From Scenedesmus sp. ARA3 (Eukaryota > Chlorophyta > Chlorophyceae > Sphaeropleales > Scenedesmaceae), in contig RWJK01000889.1 in NCBI GenBank assembly GCA_004335835.1, positions 1 through 64,000 on the forward strand: DNA of 64,000 nucleotides, written 5' to 3'. Made by a program: the position numbers and the translations under genes. Below, in pieces: positions 11,279 to 23,106 of the stretch (position 1 is its first letter; each line of letters begins with the position of its first letter). The notes under the pieces were generated by a model. That model worked only from the letters and a program-made list of their open reading frames with translations, did not search any database and had not been told where the DNA came from.

Positions 11279-12142
11279 GTGCTGCTGGGGTTCAAGTCCT
11301 CGCAGTGTGTGGCTTGGGATGAGGCCTCAGGTGCTGCACTGTGGAAGGTGGAGTGTGGCAGCATGCGGCGGCCCCGCTGCTTCTGGGCTGCTGGCGGGCT
11401 GAGTGGCGGCTGCCGGCAGACAGGGGTCAGCAGCAGCAGCAGCAGCAGTGGTGATTGGCAGCTGGGGCAGCGGCAGCAGCCGATGTTGATGTTTGCGTAT
11501 CTGAAGGGTGAGGCGGTGCATGTTGTAACATATGCCAAGGAGCCTGCTGTTGCTGCAGGTGCTGCTGCTGAAGGCAGCGCTGCTGCCGCAGCAGTGCCGC
11601 TGCCAGTGGCTGTGCCTGTCAGCAGCAGCAGCCAGCTGCCAGGGGGCCACCATGGCAGGGAGATCCTGGCAGCAGTGATGTTGCCAGGCCCAGCAGCACC
11701 AGCAGCCGCAGCAAGTTCCACTCCAGTGGCTGTGCTGACAGCCTCTGAAGATGGCACAGTGCGGGCGGTTGTGCTCAGGGCACACAAGCAGCAGCAGCAG
11801 CTGCTGCCAAAAGAGCCAGGCACGGCTGACAGCCTGCCAAGCGTGCCAAAACCAGGAGCAGCGGGCGGCAGCAACAGTGACAGCAGCAGTAGCAGAAGTA
11901 TCTGTGGCATCAACGTTGATGCTGGTGATGCTTTGCTGGAGGGTCACCTGCTGGGCTCCCACTCCTCAGGCGTGTCTGTCAGGTGCCTGGACGCAGCTGC
12001 CATACCAACAGCACCTAGCACTGGCTTTGACACCAGCAGTAGCACTGCTGCAAACATGAACAACAGAGGCTTTGACCAGCAGCAGCAGTGGCTAGTGGTG
12101 GCTGGCTGTGCCCAGGAGGTGCTGCTGGTGTGGCAAGTGCAC

Positions 12143-12179
<37 letters not shown>

Positions 12180-13371
12180 GGGGCCTGGGGTGGCGGCTGC
12201 TGTGCAGCAAGGCCCCGTCCCGTGGCTTGCGCCCAGCACCACAGGCAGCAGGCAGCGCCAGCAGCAGCAGCGATGCACGCCACTTGGCAGTAGCCATTGT
12301 GGCTATCAAGCAGTCCAAAGTGCCTGGCCATTGCAAGCCAGATGATCAGGCGGTGCAAGCAGATCTAACGGGCAGCCCAGCAACAGCCGCAAGCCCTGGT
12401 ATGGCAGCATTGGTTGCGGTGTCACTGTCAGACGGCCGGCTGCAGCTGCTGCGGCTGTCCCTGCCAGAGGCATCCTGGCAGACACTGGCAGTGCTGCAGC
12501 CTGGCAACAGCAGCAGCAGCAGCAGCTTCTCACACCCAATCCTGTGCCTGTCAACGCTGCGGCTACCTATGCAACAGTACGAGGCAGGCAGTGCTGGCAG
12601 CAGCAGCAGCTGCGGCCCAGATGGTGCGTACTTTCTTGCTGCTGGCGGGAGCGATGGTCAAGGCTACATCTTCGATGTCACAGCAGCAGTTGCTCTGCTG
12701 CAGCGGCAGCCGCAGGAGGGGCAAGTGGTGAGCAGCAGCAGGATGGGCAGCGGCGCGTGTGGCCACTCATGGCTATCCCCGCTGCTGCAGCTGCCTGGCC
12801 TGCACCAGTCTGGCATCAATGACCTGCAGTTGGTGGCTGTGGCAGGTGCGCCATGCAGCAGCCACACAACTGCACATGCAGAACCCTTGGAAACCGCAGC
12901 GCAGCAGAGCCCTTGTTGGCAGCAGCAGCAGCAGCAGCAGCAGGAGCAGCAGCAGCAGCTTCTGTTGGTGAGTGGCGGTGATGACCAGGCGCTAGCAGTG
13001 ACACAGCTGGCTGCCGTGCAGGCTTGTGACGACAGCATCAGGCATAGCAACGGCTGCAAGCCATGCAATGGTGCTGTTATCAGTGGCAGCAGCAGCAGCA
13101 GCATTGACAGCTTGAGAGTGCTTGGTAATGTCACCTGCAGCAATGCCCACACATCAGCCATCAGAGGCATCCTTGCTACACCGCTGCACCAGAGCCAGCA
13201 AGGGAGCAGCAGCAGCAACAGTGGCGCTTGCATGCACCAGCTGCTGCTGCACTCTGTCGGACTCGACCAGCAGGTCCGCAGCTGGAAGGTGCATTGCTTC
13301 TTGAGCAGCAGATTGCAGCACTCGACTGCAGGCACAGCTGCTGCTGCAGGTACATCTACAGCAAGCAGCCA

Positions 13372-13408
<37 letters not shown>

Positions 13409-13639
13409 GCAGGGTTGCGGGTGGTGCAGCTGGGCTCCTGTGTGACTGAGGTGCCTGAGCCAGCAGCCATTTGTGGGCTTGTAGCAACGCAGCAGCAGCA
13501 GCAGCAGCAGGGGCAGCAGGTGGTGGCACGTGAGGCGGTACATCCGGCCTGTGTGTTGGCTGTTGCTGGCAGGGGCATGCAGCTTATGCAGCAGGATGCT
13601 CGGGCGTGGGCTGGCCAGCCACGCAAACCAGAGCTGTAG
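6888..13639 (+). CDS. WDR6: WDR6/Trm734-like WD40 protein, tRNA methyltransferase partner
   Basis: Five exons keep phase: 6888-6969, 7208-7461, 7790-8938, 9099-10150, 10423-13639, predicting about 1917 residues. WD40 units are visible: GHEGSIHRVTWGP (about residue 314) with SCSDDRTCRLW, GHTARVWDVALLP (about 429) with TASEDCRVRLWDG, then GHSGRGVWRCCF (about 495) with SAGADAALKSW. The spacing and the GRGVWRCCF-type motif fit WDR6/Rtt10, which pairs with FTSJ1/Trm7 for 2'-O-methylation of the tRNA wobble base. That role is inferred from the family. Human WDR6 is about 1120 residues, so this one is greatly enlarged, mostly by Ser, Gln and Ala runs. Intron 1 appears to use a GC donor (CAG|GCGAGT). 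Further weak blades occur to the C-terminus (ASEDGTVRAVV, SGGDDQALAV). The start is the first ATG in frame with the first blade. Confidence 0.85.
7079..7110 (+). repeat. CTG triplet tract in WDR6 intron 1
   Basis: About ten uninterrupted CTG units lie in the intron between 6970 and 7207. This tract is not at the acceptor itself, unlike several others in the window. Confidence 0.9.
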
Positions 13640-14167
13640 CATCACTGTGTTGCGTCACGAGTGTGTACGCACTGACGGCTGCAGTTGCGCACCCCATGCG
13701 CAGTGCTGTGATAGTGTGTCGCTCCATCTATTGGCGGGCTGCTAGTGAAACTAGCCATGCTGCAGCTGAACTGTGGCTGAGCAACTGCAGGTCTGTGCTC
13801 AAACTGGCTGCGTGACCATGACAATGCATGCAGTTCATATGGCCAGATCGGAGTTGCTGCCAACAGTGCTGTTTTCTGTATAGCAGTTTAATGTTGGGCC
13901 GGTTCAAAGTAGGACGAGTGTTATTCTTTGTCATGATCAGGACTTGCAGAGTGGCACGGGTGGCATTGGTAACAGCCGGTGAAGTTACAGAAGTATCCTC
14001 GCCCGTCTGCGGATCCAACAACAGGCTCATTGCGCAGGAAAGAAAGACAACCTGTGAATCATGGACCACTGGCCCTTGCAAGACAACACCACCAAAGCTC
14101 ATCCTGGAAGTCGTCCGATGAACAGTGTGCAGTGTTCCAGTCTCTAGTGCAGCCCCACACCAGCCAT
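13640..14167. other. Convergent 3' spacer
   Basis: The WDR6-like gene and the coiled-coil gene end towards each other across 528 bp. A TGTAA motif, the usual green-algal polyadenylation signal, lies on the minus strand at 13985-13989, about 180 nt past the minus-strand stop. No gene is supported inside. Confidence 0.5.
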
Positions 14168-16205
14168 CTATGGGTGCCACATGCCGGCATCAAACGGCTC
14201 ATGCTGCATCTCAAGCAGCTCTGCAGCAAACGCCTCGGCAGCACTGGCTGCAGCACTGCCGCTGCGCCCAGCAGAGCCAAGCCGCCCTAGCCGCTCACCC
14301 TGCTGTTGCTGCTGATGCTGCTGATGCTGCTGCCAACCTGGCAACAGCTGACGCCACAAAGGCGTATCTGGCTGTGTAACACTGCCGGCCCCCGCTAGCC
14401 TGCTGCCTGGGCCTCCAGCTGCTGCGGCTCCACCAACCCCAAGCCGATCGGCCCAGGCCTGCAGCTGCGCCTCAGCACCTGCTGCTGCTGCTGCTGCCAG
14501 CTCCTGTGCAGCCTCCTGCTGCAGTGCCGCACCACTCGCCAGCAATGAAGCAGCCGACTCGTCAAGCTCAAGCTCCTTCGGTGACAGTATGTCATGCTGG
14601 CTGTTGCACTGGCTGTTGCTGCCATGTAGGCCCACACTGCTGCTGCTGCAGCCACCAGGGGCAGCAGAGGTCAGCCTGCTGCTGGCTTGCTTAAGGATGG
14701 GGCCCCTGCTGCTAGCCTGGGCTTGGCTGCTTCTGTTGCTGCTGCTGCCAGCGCTACGTGGCTGCCCCTGGCCAGCATCTGCGGTGGCAGCAGTAGCAGC
14801 TGCTGCGGCAGATGGTGCTGCTGCTGCTGCTACTGCTGCTGCAGGCATTACACCAACGCTGTCTTGACCCACGCGTGCAGCAATGCTTGTAGCAGATGCT
14901 TTATATGTGCGGTTCTTCAGCTGCTCCTTCATCTGCCGCAGCTGCTGAAGCTTGGTCTGGTGCTGGTGGGCTGCTGCGACAGCAGCAGCAGCAGCACCCC
15001 CATGCGCTGCTGCTTCATCAGCCGCAGCCACAGGCCACATTTGACCAGGCAGCCGCTGCTGCCCAGCCTGCTGCTGCTGCTGCTGCTGCTGGCGTGGCTG
15101 CAGGCCATGACCTGCTGCTGCCAGCAGCTGCTGCAGGCCTGTATCAGCAGCAGCACTGTCGCAGCCCTCACCAGCAGCAGCAGCAGTGTCACTGCCGTCC
15201 AGCACCTGGTCTGCAGCAGCTGATCTGCTGCCATCAGCACAGCCAGCACTGCTGCGCTTGCCTGCTGCTGCAAGGCTCCAAGAGGACAGTAGGCCAGAGC
15301 AGTACGCCCCAGCGCTGGCTTTGTCAGCAGCTGCTGTTGCTGCGCTGCCTGCCTTTGCTGCCAGCAGCGAGTCCCGCAGGTTCCAGCACTCCTGCTGCGC
15401 AAGCACTAGGCGCTTCTCCAGGCCCTGGGTCTCCTGCAGGCCAACACATGCAGTGGGCGAGATACTTCAGCAACTGCGGCTGTCAAGGCATCTCAGCCTG
15501 CTTACGAAAGGTAGATTCATTCTGGTACTGTGTACACAGCGAAGCCTGCGATGTGGCTTGTGCGTACGATGCACATTCATGATAGCGCCTGCACTGCATA
15601 GCGCGACCGCATTGCTGTTTCATAAAAGGACTTGCAGACCTGTGGACTGTGTGTTGGTATACATGTACATTTTAGTTGCACTCATTGCAGCATTGCTCCG
15701 TTAAGTGCAGAAACTCACCCGCAGATCAGCCAGCCGCATGCGCTCAGCAGCCACCAGCCGCTGTGTCTGCTGCTGCAGCGCCCGCTGCGCTGCCGCCTGC
15801 TGCTCGCGCGCTGCCGCCAGCTCGGAGCGTGCCTCGCGCTCCTGCTGCTGTGCTGTTAGTGCCTCCTCCAGCAGCTGCTTGCAGCGCTCCTCACAGTCAC
15901 ACACTGCATGCTCCAGCACCTGCAGCCAGCAGCGTACCACACGACAGTCTACTTATTGTCAAACCAAGACGTTGGTTTTGGCATCGTCCAGGTTAAACAC
16001 CATAGTGTGCTTTGAACGCATGATCGAACAACGCAGTCTCCATGCAAGGAAAGAAGTGAGGTTCAAGCCAGCTCCAGCAGAATGCCCACCTACCTTGATG
16101 TATGTGGAGACTGGTGCCGGTAGGTCTGCAGCAGTTCCCTCAGGCAGCCCAGTAATGGCTGCTGCCTCGTTGGCCACCTGGCAACAGCACACACAGCCAG
16201 TAAAT

Positions 16206-16237
<32 letters not shown>

Positions 16238-16866
16238 TGAGGTTGAGCACTGTAAACCCAGAGGGAAGAGGCCTGCTACAGGTGCATCCAGCACTGCCAC
16301 CGCTGTCAACGAGCACATCAACCGCCACCCCAAACAATGGCCCCTTGCAGAGGACGCTGTAATTGGTCCTGTTGGAATGCTCACCTGCTCCCTGAACTCG
16401 CGCATGCTCACAGTCGCCAGCTCCACCAGCTGCCGCCGCGCCTCGCCAGCCTCCTCACGCGCCCCGCCAGCAGCAGCCTCCAGCGCACGCAGCCGCGCCA
16501 GCTGCTGCCCCTGCTGCTGGCCCGCAGCAGCAGCCGCATCCAGCTGCACCTGCAGCTCCCCAACACACTTGACCAGCTCGCCACGCAGCCGCTCAGCCTT
16601 AGCAGCAGCCTCACCAGCGGCCAGCCGGCGGCCAGACTCCTGCTGCCGCAGCGCAACAAGCGCAGCTATCAGCTCCTGCTTCTCGCGCTGCGCTGTTGCT
16701 GCCTGCCGCTCCGCCTGTGTAAGCTGCTGCTGCAGCTGGGAGGTTGCGGCTGCGTGCTGCAGCTGCGCCTCTGCCAGCTGGCCCTGCAGCGACACGACCT
16801 GCTGCTGCAGGGCCTGGGACTGGCACAGCATGTCCTGCTTGAGGTGCTGCAGCTCCTGCTTGGCCT

Positions 16867-16897
<31 letters not shown>

Positions 16898-18852
16898 TTG
16901 CAGGCAAACGGTTGTGGCCGCTAAACACTTGCAGAAGACAGGTGCAGAGCTCCTGACACTTGCAGAGACACAGGAAGGGCCACTGGATGATTGAGCACAC
17001 ATCAGGCCCGCCCAGGCCATGTATTGTTTGCAAGTACATGGTCGCGAGCATCTAATTGACAGTGTGACGCCATGCCTTTCTTTGAGGATCATGCAGGACT
17101 ACGCTCATACCTGGGCAAGCGCCTGGCCATCAGCTGCCCTTGCCTGCGCGCCCACCAGCAGCTCCTGCAGCTGCTTCACCTGCTGCTCAGAGGCAGCCAG
17201 TTGCCCAGCCTGCCGCTGCAGCTGCGCCTCTTGCTGCTGTGCCGCGGATCGCGCAGCAGCCAGCTGCTGCTGCCAACGCGCCTCACACTGCTGCAGCTGC
17301 TGCTGCGATGTCTCCTGCTGCTGCTGCGCATCGGCCTTTGCAGTTGCAAGCTCCTCCGTAAGCTCCCTGCAGCATGGACAGCAAAAGAAGCAGCACAGCA
17401 TCATAGCACAGGGCAAGCAATCACTGACTGTAAAATGTGATGCAGCAGTACCCCAGGCATACAGTGCATTGCATTTTGAAGTCACCCTTGAGCAACCCCA
17501 GGACGTGCAGCCTGTTCGCAATGCCTGTCGCAAAATAGGGCCTCATTTTCGAGGCCAGCCAGTGGTGCAGCCAGTTCACCTTGCAGCGGCATCTGCGAGC
17601 TTTTGAACACACCGCCCGGGCTGCATCCCCCTCCACACTCCACAACAACACTACATGGCATCCCTAAAGAGCATGACACCAAGCTGCACTCACTTGATGC
17701 GCTGTGTGCTGTTGATCACCAGCTGCTCAGCAGTGGGGCCCATCTTGGGCAGGGGGCCAAGCCCAGCTGCCATCATCTTGGCCTCTGCTGCTGCGTTGCG
17801 CTGCTGCGCCGCTTGCGCCGCCTGCTGTGCCTGTGCTAGCTGCTTCTTGGTGTCCTCCAGCTCTTGGCGCAGGTCCAGTGCCACATCCTCTAGCTCCTGT
17901 TGCTGCTGCTTGGACCTGCACCAACACATCGGACGGAAGGTTTTTGAGAATGGTAGTGCTGGTAGCCGTCGTGATGTGTCAACTTCTCCACGTACAACAT
18001 GGCACTTTAGACCTATGACTCCGCTAGCTGCCAGCAAGCATTGAAGTGCAGCTGATGGCGGGGCGCTGTCAACCCCCTAACAACCCCAGTACCCCCATAA
18101 CAGCCCCTGGCACGCACTTTTGCAGGCGCACTGAGTGGCTGTGCACCACAGACGACAGCCGCTCCACCTCTGCCTGCAGCCGCTGCTCTTTGTTGACGTT
18201 CTGTGCTTCCAGTGAGGCACAGGCAGCCTTGCCGTTTGACTCTGCCAGCTGCTTAGTGGTGGCAGCAAGCTTCTTAGACAACCCATCACGCTCGGTCTGC
18301 AGGCGCGATGCAAGTCAGCAGCTTTGGTATCACTGGTACATGCATCATCGCACTTTCCAGACACAGTGAATGCACACTTTGGCCTGCAACGCAGAAGGTG
18401 TGCTGAATGTGCGTCAGCGCAGCAGCAACACTGTTGTTGACATGGTTCAGCGTGCTGCTGTGCCCAGCACTGAAGCACCATGCAACAGTGGCCTTGCAAT
18501 CTGGTGCCAGATGCTAGAAGTTGCCTACAGGTGCCTTTCATGTGCTGGATGTTATACACTGGTTGCAGCATGGCCGAACTTGCCTTGAGGTCCTTGACCA
18601 GACTGCCCAGCAAGCTGTTCTCATTCTTGAACTCGCTCAGCTTCTCCCGCAACTGCAAGGGCATAAACCGTAGGATGAAACGCCGTCTACCCAGCTTTAA
18701 ACAGTTCATCAGAAGCTAATCAGCTGCAGCATGCTACGTACAGCGCGTATGGTGTCTGGCCCCTTGCTACTGCTTGGTCTAGCACTGCTGGAGCCATAAG
18801 GGGCAGGCACAGCTAGCTGCCGGGGCCTCTCAGACATCCAGGCTCCAGCCAT
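14168..18852 (-). CDS. Large coiled-coil protein of unknown function
   Basis: Nine exons keep phase (minus strand): 18852-18742, 18652-18584, 18296-18118, 17915-17694, 17366-17111, 16864-16385, 16177-16094, 15919-15719, 15433-14168, predicting 955 residues. The start MAGAWMSERPRQL is a true ATG. From about residue 38 to 590 it is nearly continuous heptad-type coiled coil rich in Gln, Ala, Glu and Lys (KLSEFKNENSLLGSL, KQLQELLVGAQARAA, REARSELAAAREQQ). The last exon is low complexity (Ala, Gln, Ser) and ends in EPFDAGMWHP. The layout suits a centriolar, basal-body or other cytoskeletal scaffold, but I recognise no named family, so no function is assigned. Intron 2 uses a GC donor (AAG|GCAAGT). 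It shares a 346-bp promoter region with the DUF760 gene. Confidence 0.78.
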
Positions 18853-19198
18853 TGTCTACGCACTCATCCAGGCCCGGCTCTGCTGCAACGGCACCATCAG
18901 CTGTTGTGGCTTTCGTATCATGTCACACCACAGTTGCCTTAACAGAGCAGTCTGAAACAAATCTATTTAGGAAAGATTTTGTTTGCATGTCCATGTATAC
19001 CGTGAAACACTCAAAGTCGACTGAGTAAGCAGCACCCCGTCATATTCTAGAGGGTCGTCTCCTATGCGAATTGCCTTCGCTTCTGCACAACATTCACCAC
19101 ATTTGTTGCTGTTCAGCACCTAAAGCAAGAGTCACGTACTGCTACAGTGCCGACGTGCTCCCGCTGCGACGTAGTACAGGCACAGTCAGATCGCAGCT
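18853..19198. promoter_or_regulatory. Shared divergent promoter region
   Basis: These 346 bp separate the start codons of the coiled-coil gene (minus) and the DUF760 gene (plus), so they must carry both leaders and probably both promoters. I see no convincing TATA box or other known element. Confidence 0.5.
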
Positions 19199-21218
19199 AT
19201 GCTGCTCAACAGAAATGCCCTGAAGTGCTGCTCTGGGCAATTGAATTGCCCACGTCGTGCGTTCCTGCCTGCAAAGCCAGTGGGATGTGGCAGGCCAGCA
19301 GTGACCAGGAACAGTCGCAGGCTGGCTGTGGCTGTCAAGGCGCAGGAGCAGGAGTTTGGTCTGTAAGAGCATTATACGTTAGTGTGTTTTATTGTTTTGC
19401 GCCCTGCATGTAGGCTGCAACATATGCAGAAGGCTTTGACATGCAGGAGCGCTGCTGTGTCCACCCACCGGTGACCCCTGGCCAGCAGCTGTACCACTTG
19501 CATGCATTGCTATGTTGCCTCTTCTGGCAGCCATATTGTTTATGAATTCAAAGAGCATGCGTTGCTGCACGTTTGTTCAGCTTGCTGTACGCTAGGCATG
19601 CTCAAGCTGCAGTAGCAGGCCCCTCTGTGCTTGCCCTGTCATCTTCCACTCACTCCCACCAGTTCGCTGCCCTATTACCTGCACACAACTCCTGACCATG
19701 CCTACTCGCCTCAGCCTCTTCTCCCCTTCTCTCAGCTTTGCTGTCACTCACACTGAATCAACTGCTGTGCCGCACCTGCACCTTGGAACAACACCATGCA
19801 GCGCTCCTGCAAAGCCCAAGACGCCCTACGGCGAGATGCTGCAGTACTACCTGCGCATGGAGCCGCAGCTCTTCCGCGCAGCAGTAGACCAGCAGCTAGT
19901 CCGAATGAAGGAGGAAAAGGACGCCAAAGACGCGGCAGCAGCAGCAGCAGCAGCGTCGGCAGACGAATCCGGGGATGAGGCAGGCAAGCAGCAGCGCAGC
20001 AAGAGTGAGCTGGTGCTGTACCAGCGCATGGAGGAGGTGCGGGCGATGGAAGTGCGGGCTACGCTTGAAGACCTGATGTATGTGTCCATCCTGGAGAAGT
20101 TTGTGCTGCTGCAAGTGGAGATGCTGCCGCGCCTGGACGGTGAGTGAGCGGCAGTGGCATTGGTCGGCGTTGTCCTGCAAGCAGCAGGGGAGTATGTGCT
20201 GGCTGCAGAGCAGCGCGTGTGCTTGGTGCGGCTGTGAAGTGCAGCTGCTTCTCAGCAGCTAGCAAGGTGGAAGAATGCAGGGCTGAACATGAACGTATGC
20301 ATGAAGCTGGGCTGCTGGGCCTCGTGAAGGCAGCAGTACGTGCCGCCAGAGTTTCTGTGGGCTGAGTCACCAGCTGCACAGCAGAGCACATGGCGAGTGC
20401 ACGAGCCGCGCAGCTTACACAGGCGTCATACTCACTCTGTGCTGTGGTGTTGCTGCTGTCGCGCTGTGTGGATTACCCGCAGGCTTTGTTGACGCGGGCC
20501 CCGCCAACCTGGTTGCTCTCACTGAGGGCATCCACAGCCGCGAGGCGCTGGAGCTGGTGACATCCGACACCTCCCGTCTCCCTTGCTGTTCGCACGCCCT
20601 CTGCCTCATCCGCCTCTCCTGCCTCACCATGCTGCAGGCTTTGTCGATTGCCCCGACTGAGGGCGTCCACAGCACCTATTGCCTTCCTTGCTCACAACTG
20701 CTGCGCTCCTGTCTGCTGCTGTACCCTGCATGCCGCAGGCTTTGTCGATGCCGGCCCCGCCAACTTGGTTGCGCTGACCGAGGGCATCCACAGCCGCGAG
20801 GCGCTGGAGCTGGTGCGCGAGCACATGCTGGGCGTGATGGGTGCGGCAGCATCAGCCAAGTTCTCCACGGAGCTCATCAAGATGAGCAAGTTCCAGATGG
20901 CGCAGGTGGGTGCATGCAAGCTTGGCCTAAAAGGCCTCTGAAGTTGCATAGGTGATATGCGTGACCAAGAGCAGCGAGCGCCACGTTCTTGATGGAGCTC
21001 ATCAAAATCAACAAGTTCCAGATGGCGCAGGTGGGCGGGAGGAGTGTGCTGTCTGCAGAGGATTGGTGGTGTCGCAATTGGTGGGGTAGCGCGTGACTGC
21101 ACAACACAGGGGAGGCATGTTCAAATGTGTCGGAATAGCGCGGGTGCAAGCAGCGCCTGCTGCACGGGTGCACGTAAGGGCCGTGCACCAGCATTTATAG
21201 CGCTTGCTGCTGCGGTGA

Positions 21219-21265
<47 letters not shown>

Positions 21266-21838
21266 GGCTGCTGTCGCTGCCGCAGGTGTACGCTGCGTCC
21301 ATCATGTTTGGTTACTTCCTGCGCCGCGTGGACACGCGCTTCCAGCTGGAGGCGGCGCTGGGCGTGCTGGATGAGCGCAGCCAGGAGGAGGCCGTGGCGC
21401 GCCTGGAGCGGCTCTTCGCGCAGGTGCGGCGCGGTTGCTGCTGTTGGCTGTTGTGCTGCCAGCTACTGATCAGATTGCGGCACGCCAACAAGCGCATGAT
21501 GTTGTAATTTGATATTAACTACATGATATCCTACAGTGTCACGAGCTTCAGAGCAGGCATGTGCCCTGAAGCATCCACAGCTTGTGTCAAGCCTGTGCAG
21601 TATGGTTGGGCATATGAAGATTACACCAGCAAGCTGTACCATCCCGCGCTGGTTCTCACCTGCTGTACTGTTGACAGAGAATTTTACTGTGGTGGTGGCT
21701 GCTGTTGCTGCTGCTGTGCAGGCTGATGACCTGGACGTCAGCTCAGACCCAGATGCACCAGGGCCCATCGTAGACATACTAGGATCACAGGAAGAGGAGG
21801 ACCCCATACCCAGCAGCAGCAGCAGCGACAGCAACAAA

Positions 21839-21870
<32 letters not shown>

Positions 21871-22819
21871 CAGCAGTGAAGCAGGCAGCAGCGAAGCTGG
21901 GAGCCGGCCGCGCGGGCCAGTGCGCAGCGATAGCAGCAGGGGCCGCAGCGCGCTGCGGAAGTACATAGAGGGCTTTGACCAGGCCACCATGATTGATACG
22001 GCTAGGGTGGTGAGCGCAGAGGGCGCTGCGCTGGTGGAGCGGCAGACGACTGCGCTGTTTGGAGACATCAAGGAGCTCACCCAGCAGATGCAGGTGCGAG
22101 ATATTTGCAGAAGAGTGCAGGGTGCAGCAGTGCTGTGTGTTTGATTACCGAGCATGTAGTCAGCAAGTGGCAGCCAGCGGCTACATGTGGGGGCGTGATT
22201 GCAGCATGCATCAGCAGATGTGCCACACTGGTGTCGTGCCAGGGCACTGCACGGATGTAGAAGAGCCCCCACCACACCAGCGAAAACCTTGTACAGGCAA
22301 TGTGTGTAGTTGTGTGCTTTGTTAATGTCTGCTGCTGCCAGTCAACTGCGCGCTGGAGGCTGCGGGGCAGGATGTAGGCAGCGCAGCGGAGCTGTGCAGC
22401 CGCTCGCACAATCCAACCTTGCGCCTGCCAATTGCTGTTGTTTCATCTGCTCCCGCAGGAGGCTGTAGGGCAGGACGTAAGCAGCGCAGAGGAGCTGTAC
22501 AGCCGCATGCATATACTCACCCCACGCGCTTACTGGCTGTGATTCCTTTTGCTTTTGCTCGCAGGAGGCTGTGGGGCAGGATGTGAGCAGCGCAGAGGAG
22601 CTGTACAGCCGCATCCAGCGTGCAGTGCAGACCAACGCGATTGAGACCGTCACCATGACCATCGCCACGCAGCGGCGCTGCGTGCTGGAGGCTGTTGCGT
22701 TCGGCACCTTCCTGCGGGACGTGGAGACGAGCGTCAACACAGATTATGGGCTGCTGACGCCGCTGCCACCACCCAAGCTGCCGCCTGGTGCTGCTGAGGA
22801 CCCGCGCATGGGCGTGTGA
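19199..22819 (+). CDS. Plastid DUF760 family protein
   Basis: Six exons keep phase: 19199-19362, 19802-20139, 20739-20905, 21286-21423, 21722-22093, 22565-22819, predicting 477 residues. Exon 1 encodes a typical plastid transit peptide (MLLNRNALKCC... RRLAVAVKAQEQEFGL; few acids, many Arg and Ala). The body matches plant DUF760 proteins (the Arabidopsis At3g17800 type): MLQYYLRMEPQLFRAAVDQQL, VLYQRMEEVRAMEVRATLED, HSREALELVREHM, VYAASIMFGYFLRRVDTRFQL, RKYIEGFDQATM, TQRRCVLEAVAFGTFLRDVE. The biochemical role of the family is not known to me; Arabidopsis members are reported as light- or UV-responsive plastid proteins. An acidic Ser-rich insert (about 21770-21890) is specific to this copy. Exons 3 and 6 have extra edge copies in the flanking introns. 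Confidence 0.9.
20483..20690 (+). repeat. Two extra copies of the start of DUF760 exon 3
   Basis: A copy of 26 codons starts at 20483. It differs from the real exon (20739) at seven codons, all synonymous. A second copy at 20638 has an internal deletion that joins the first codons to a later point. A copy of the end of exon 3 with its gtggg donor lies downstream at about 20985-21030. Confidence 0.92.
21221..21265 (+). repeat. CTG tract acting as the pyrimidine tract of DUF760 exon 4
   Basis: Fifteen CTG units end about 20 bases before the cag acceptor at 21285. The interval is also CTG-like, so the triplet run stands where a polypyrimidine tract is expected. Confidence 0.85.
22366..22510 (+). 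repeat. Two extra copies of the start of DUF760 exon 6
   Basis: Copies begin near 22366 and at 22459; the real exon begins at 22565. The nearer copy differs by three synonymous codons before diverging. The farther copy has several amino-acid changes and has lost its AG acceptor (gctg in place of gcag). Confidence 0.9.
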
Positions 22820-23106
22820 GCGGGTGTGAAGGGGTGATAATGGTGGAGGCGGACAACCGTGCAGCCGGCAGTGCGTGAGCCGGCTAAGCACAAGGACAAG
22901 CATTCTCAGCGGGGTGTCATAGTTCAGGCGTGGTTTGCATTTGCATTTGCATGTGTTGCGCGTTGTCTGATGCTTGGATCCTCCACACAACGCCGGCGTC
23001 AGACTGTTGGGGGTGTTGTTTTCAGTCGGTCTGCAGTGGAGACCGAGTTGGGTTGGCCTGCTGGGCCTAGGCTAGGCTGGCAGTGTGCTGCTCGCAGCAA
23101 GCAGGC

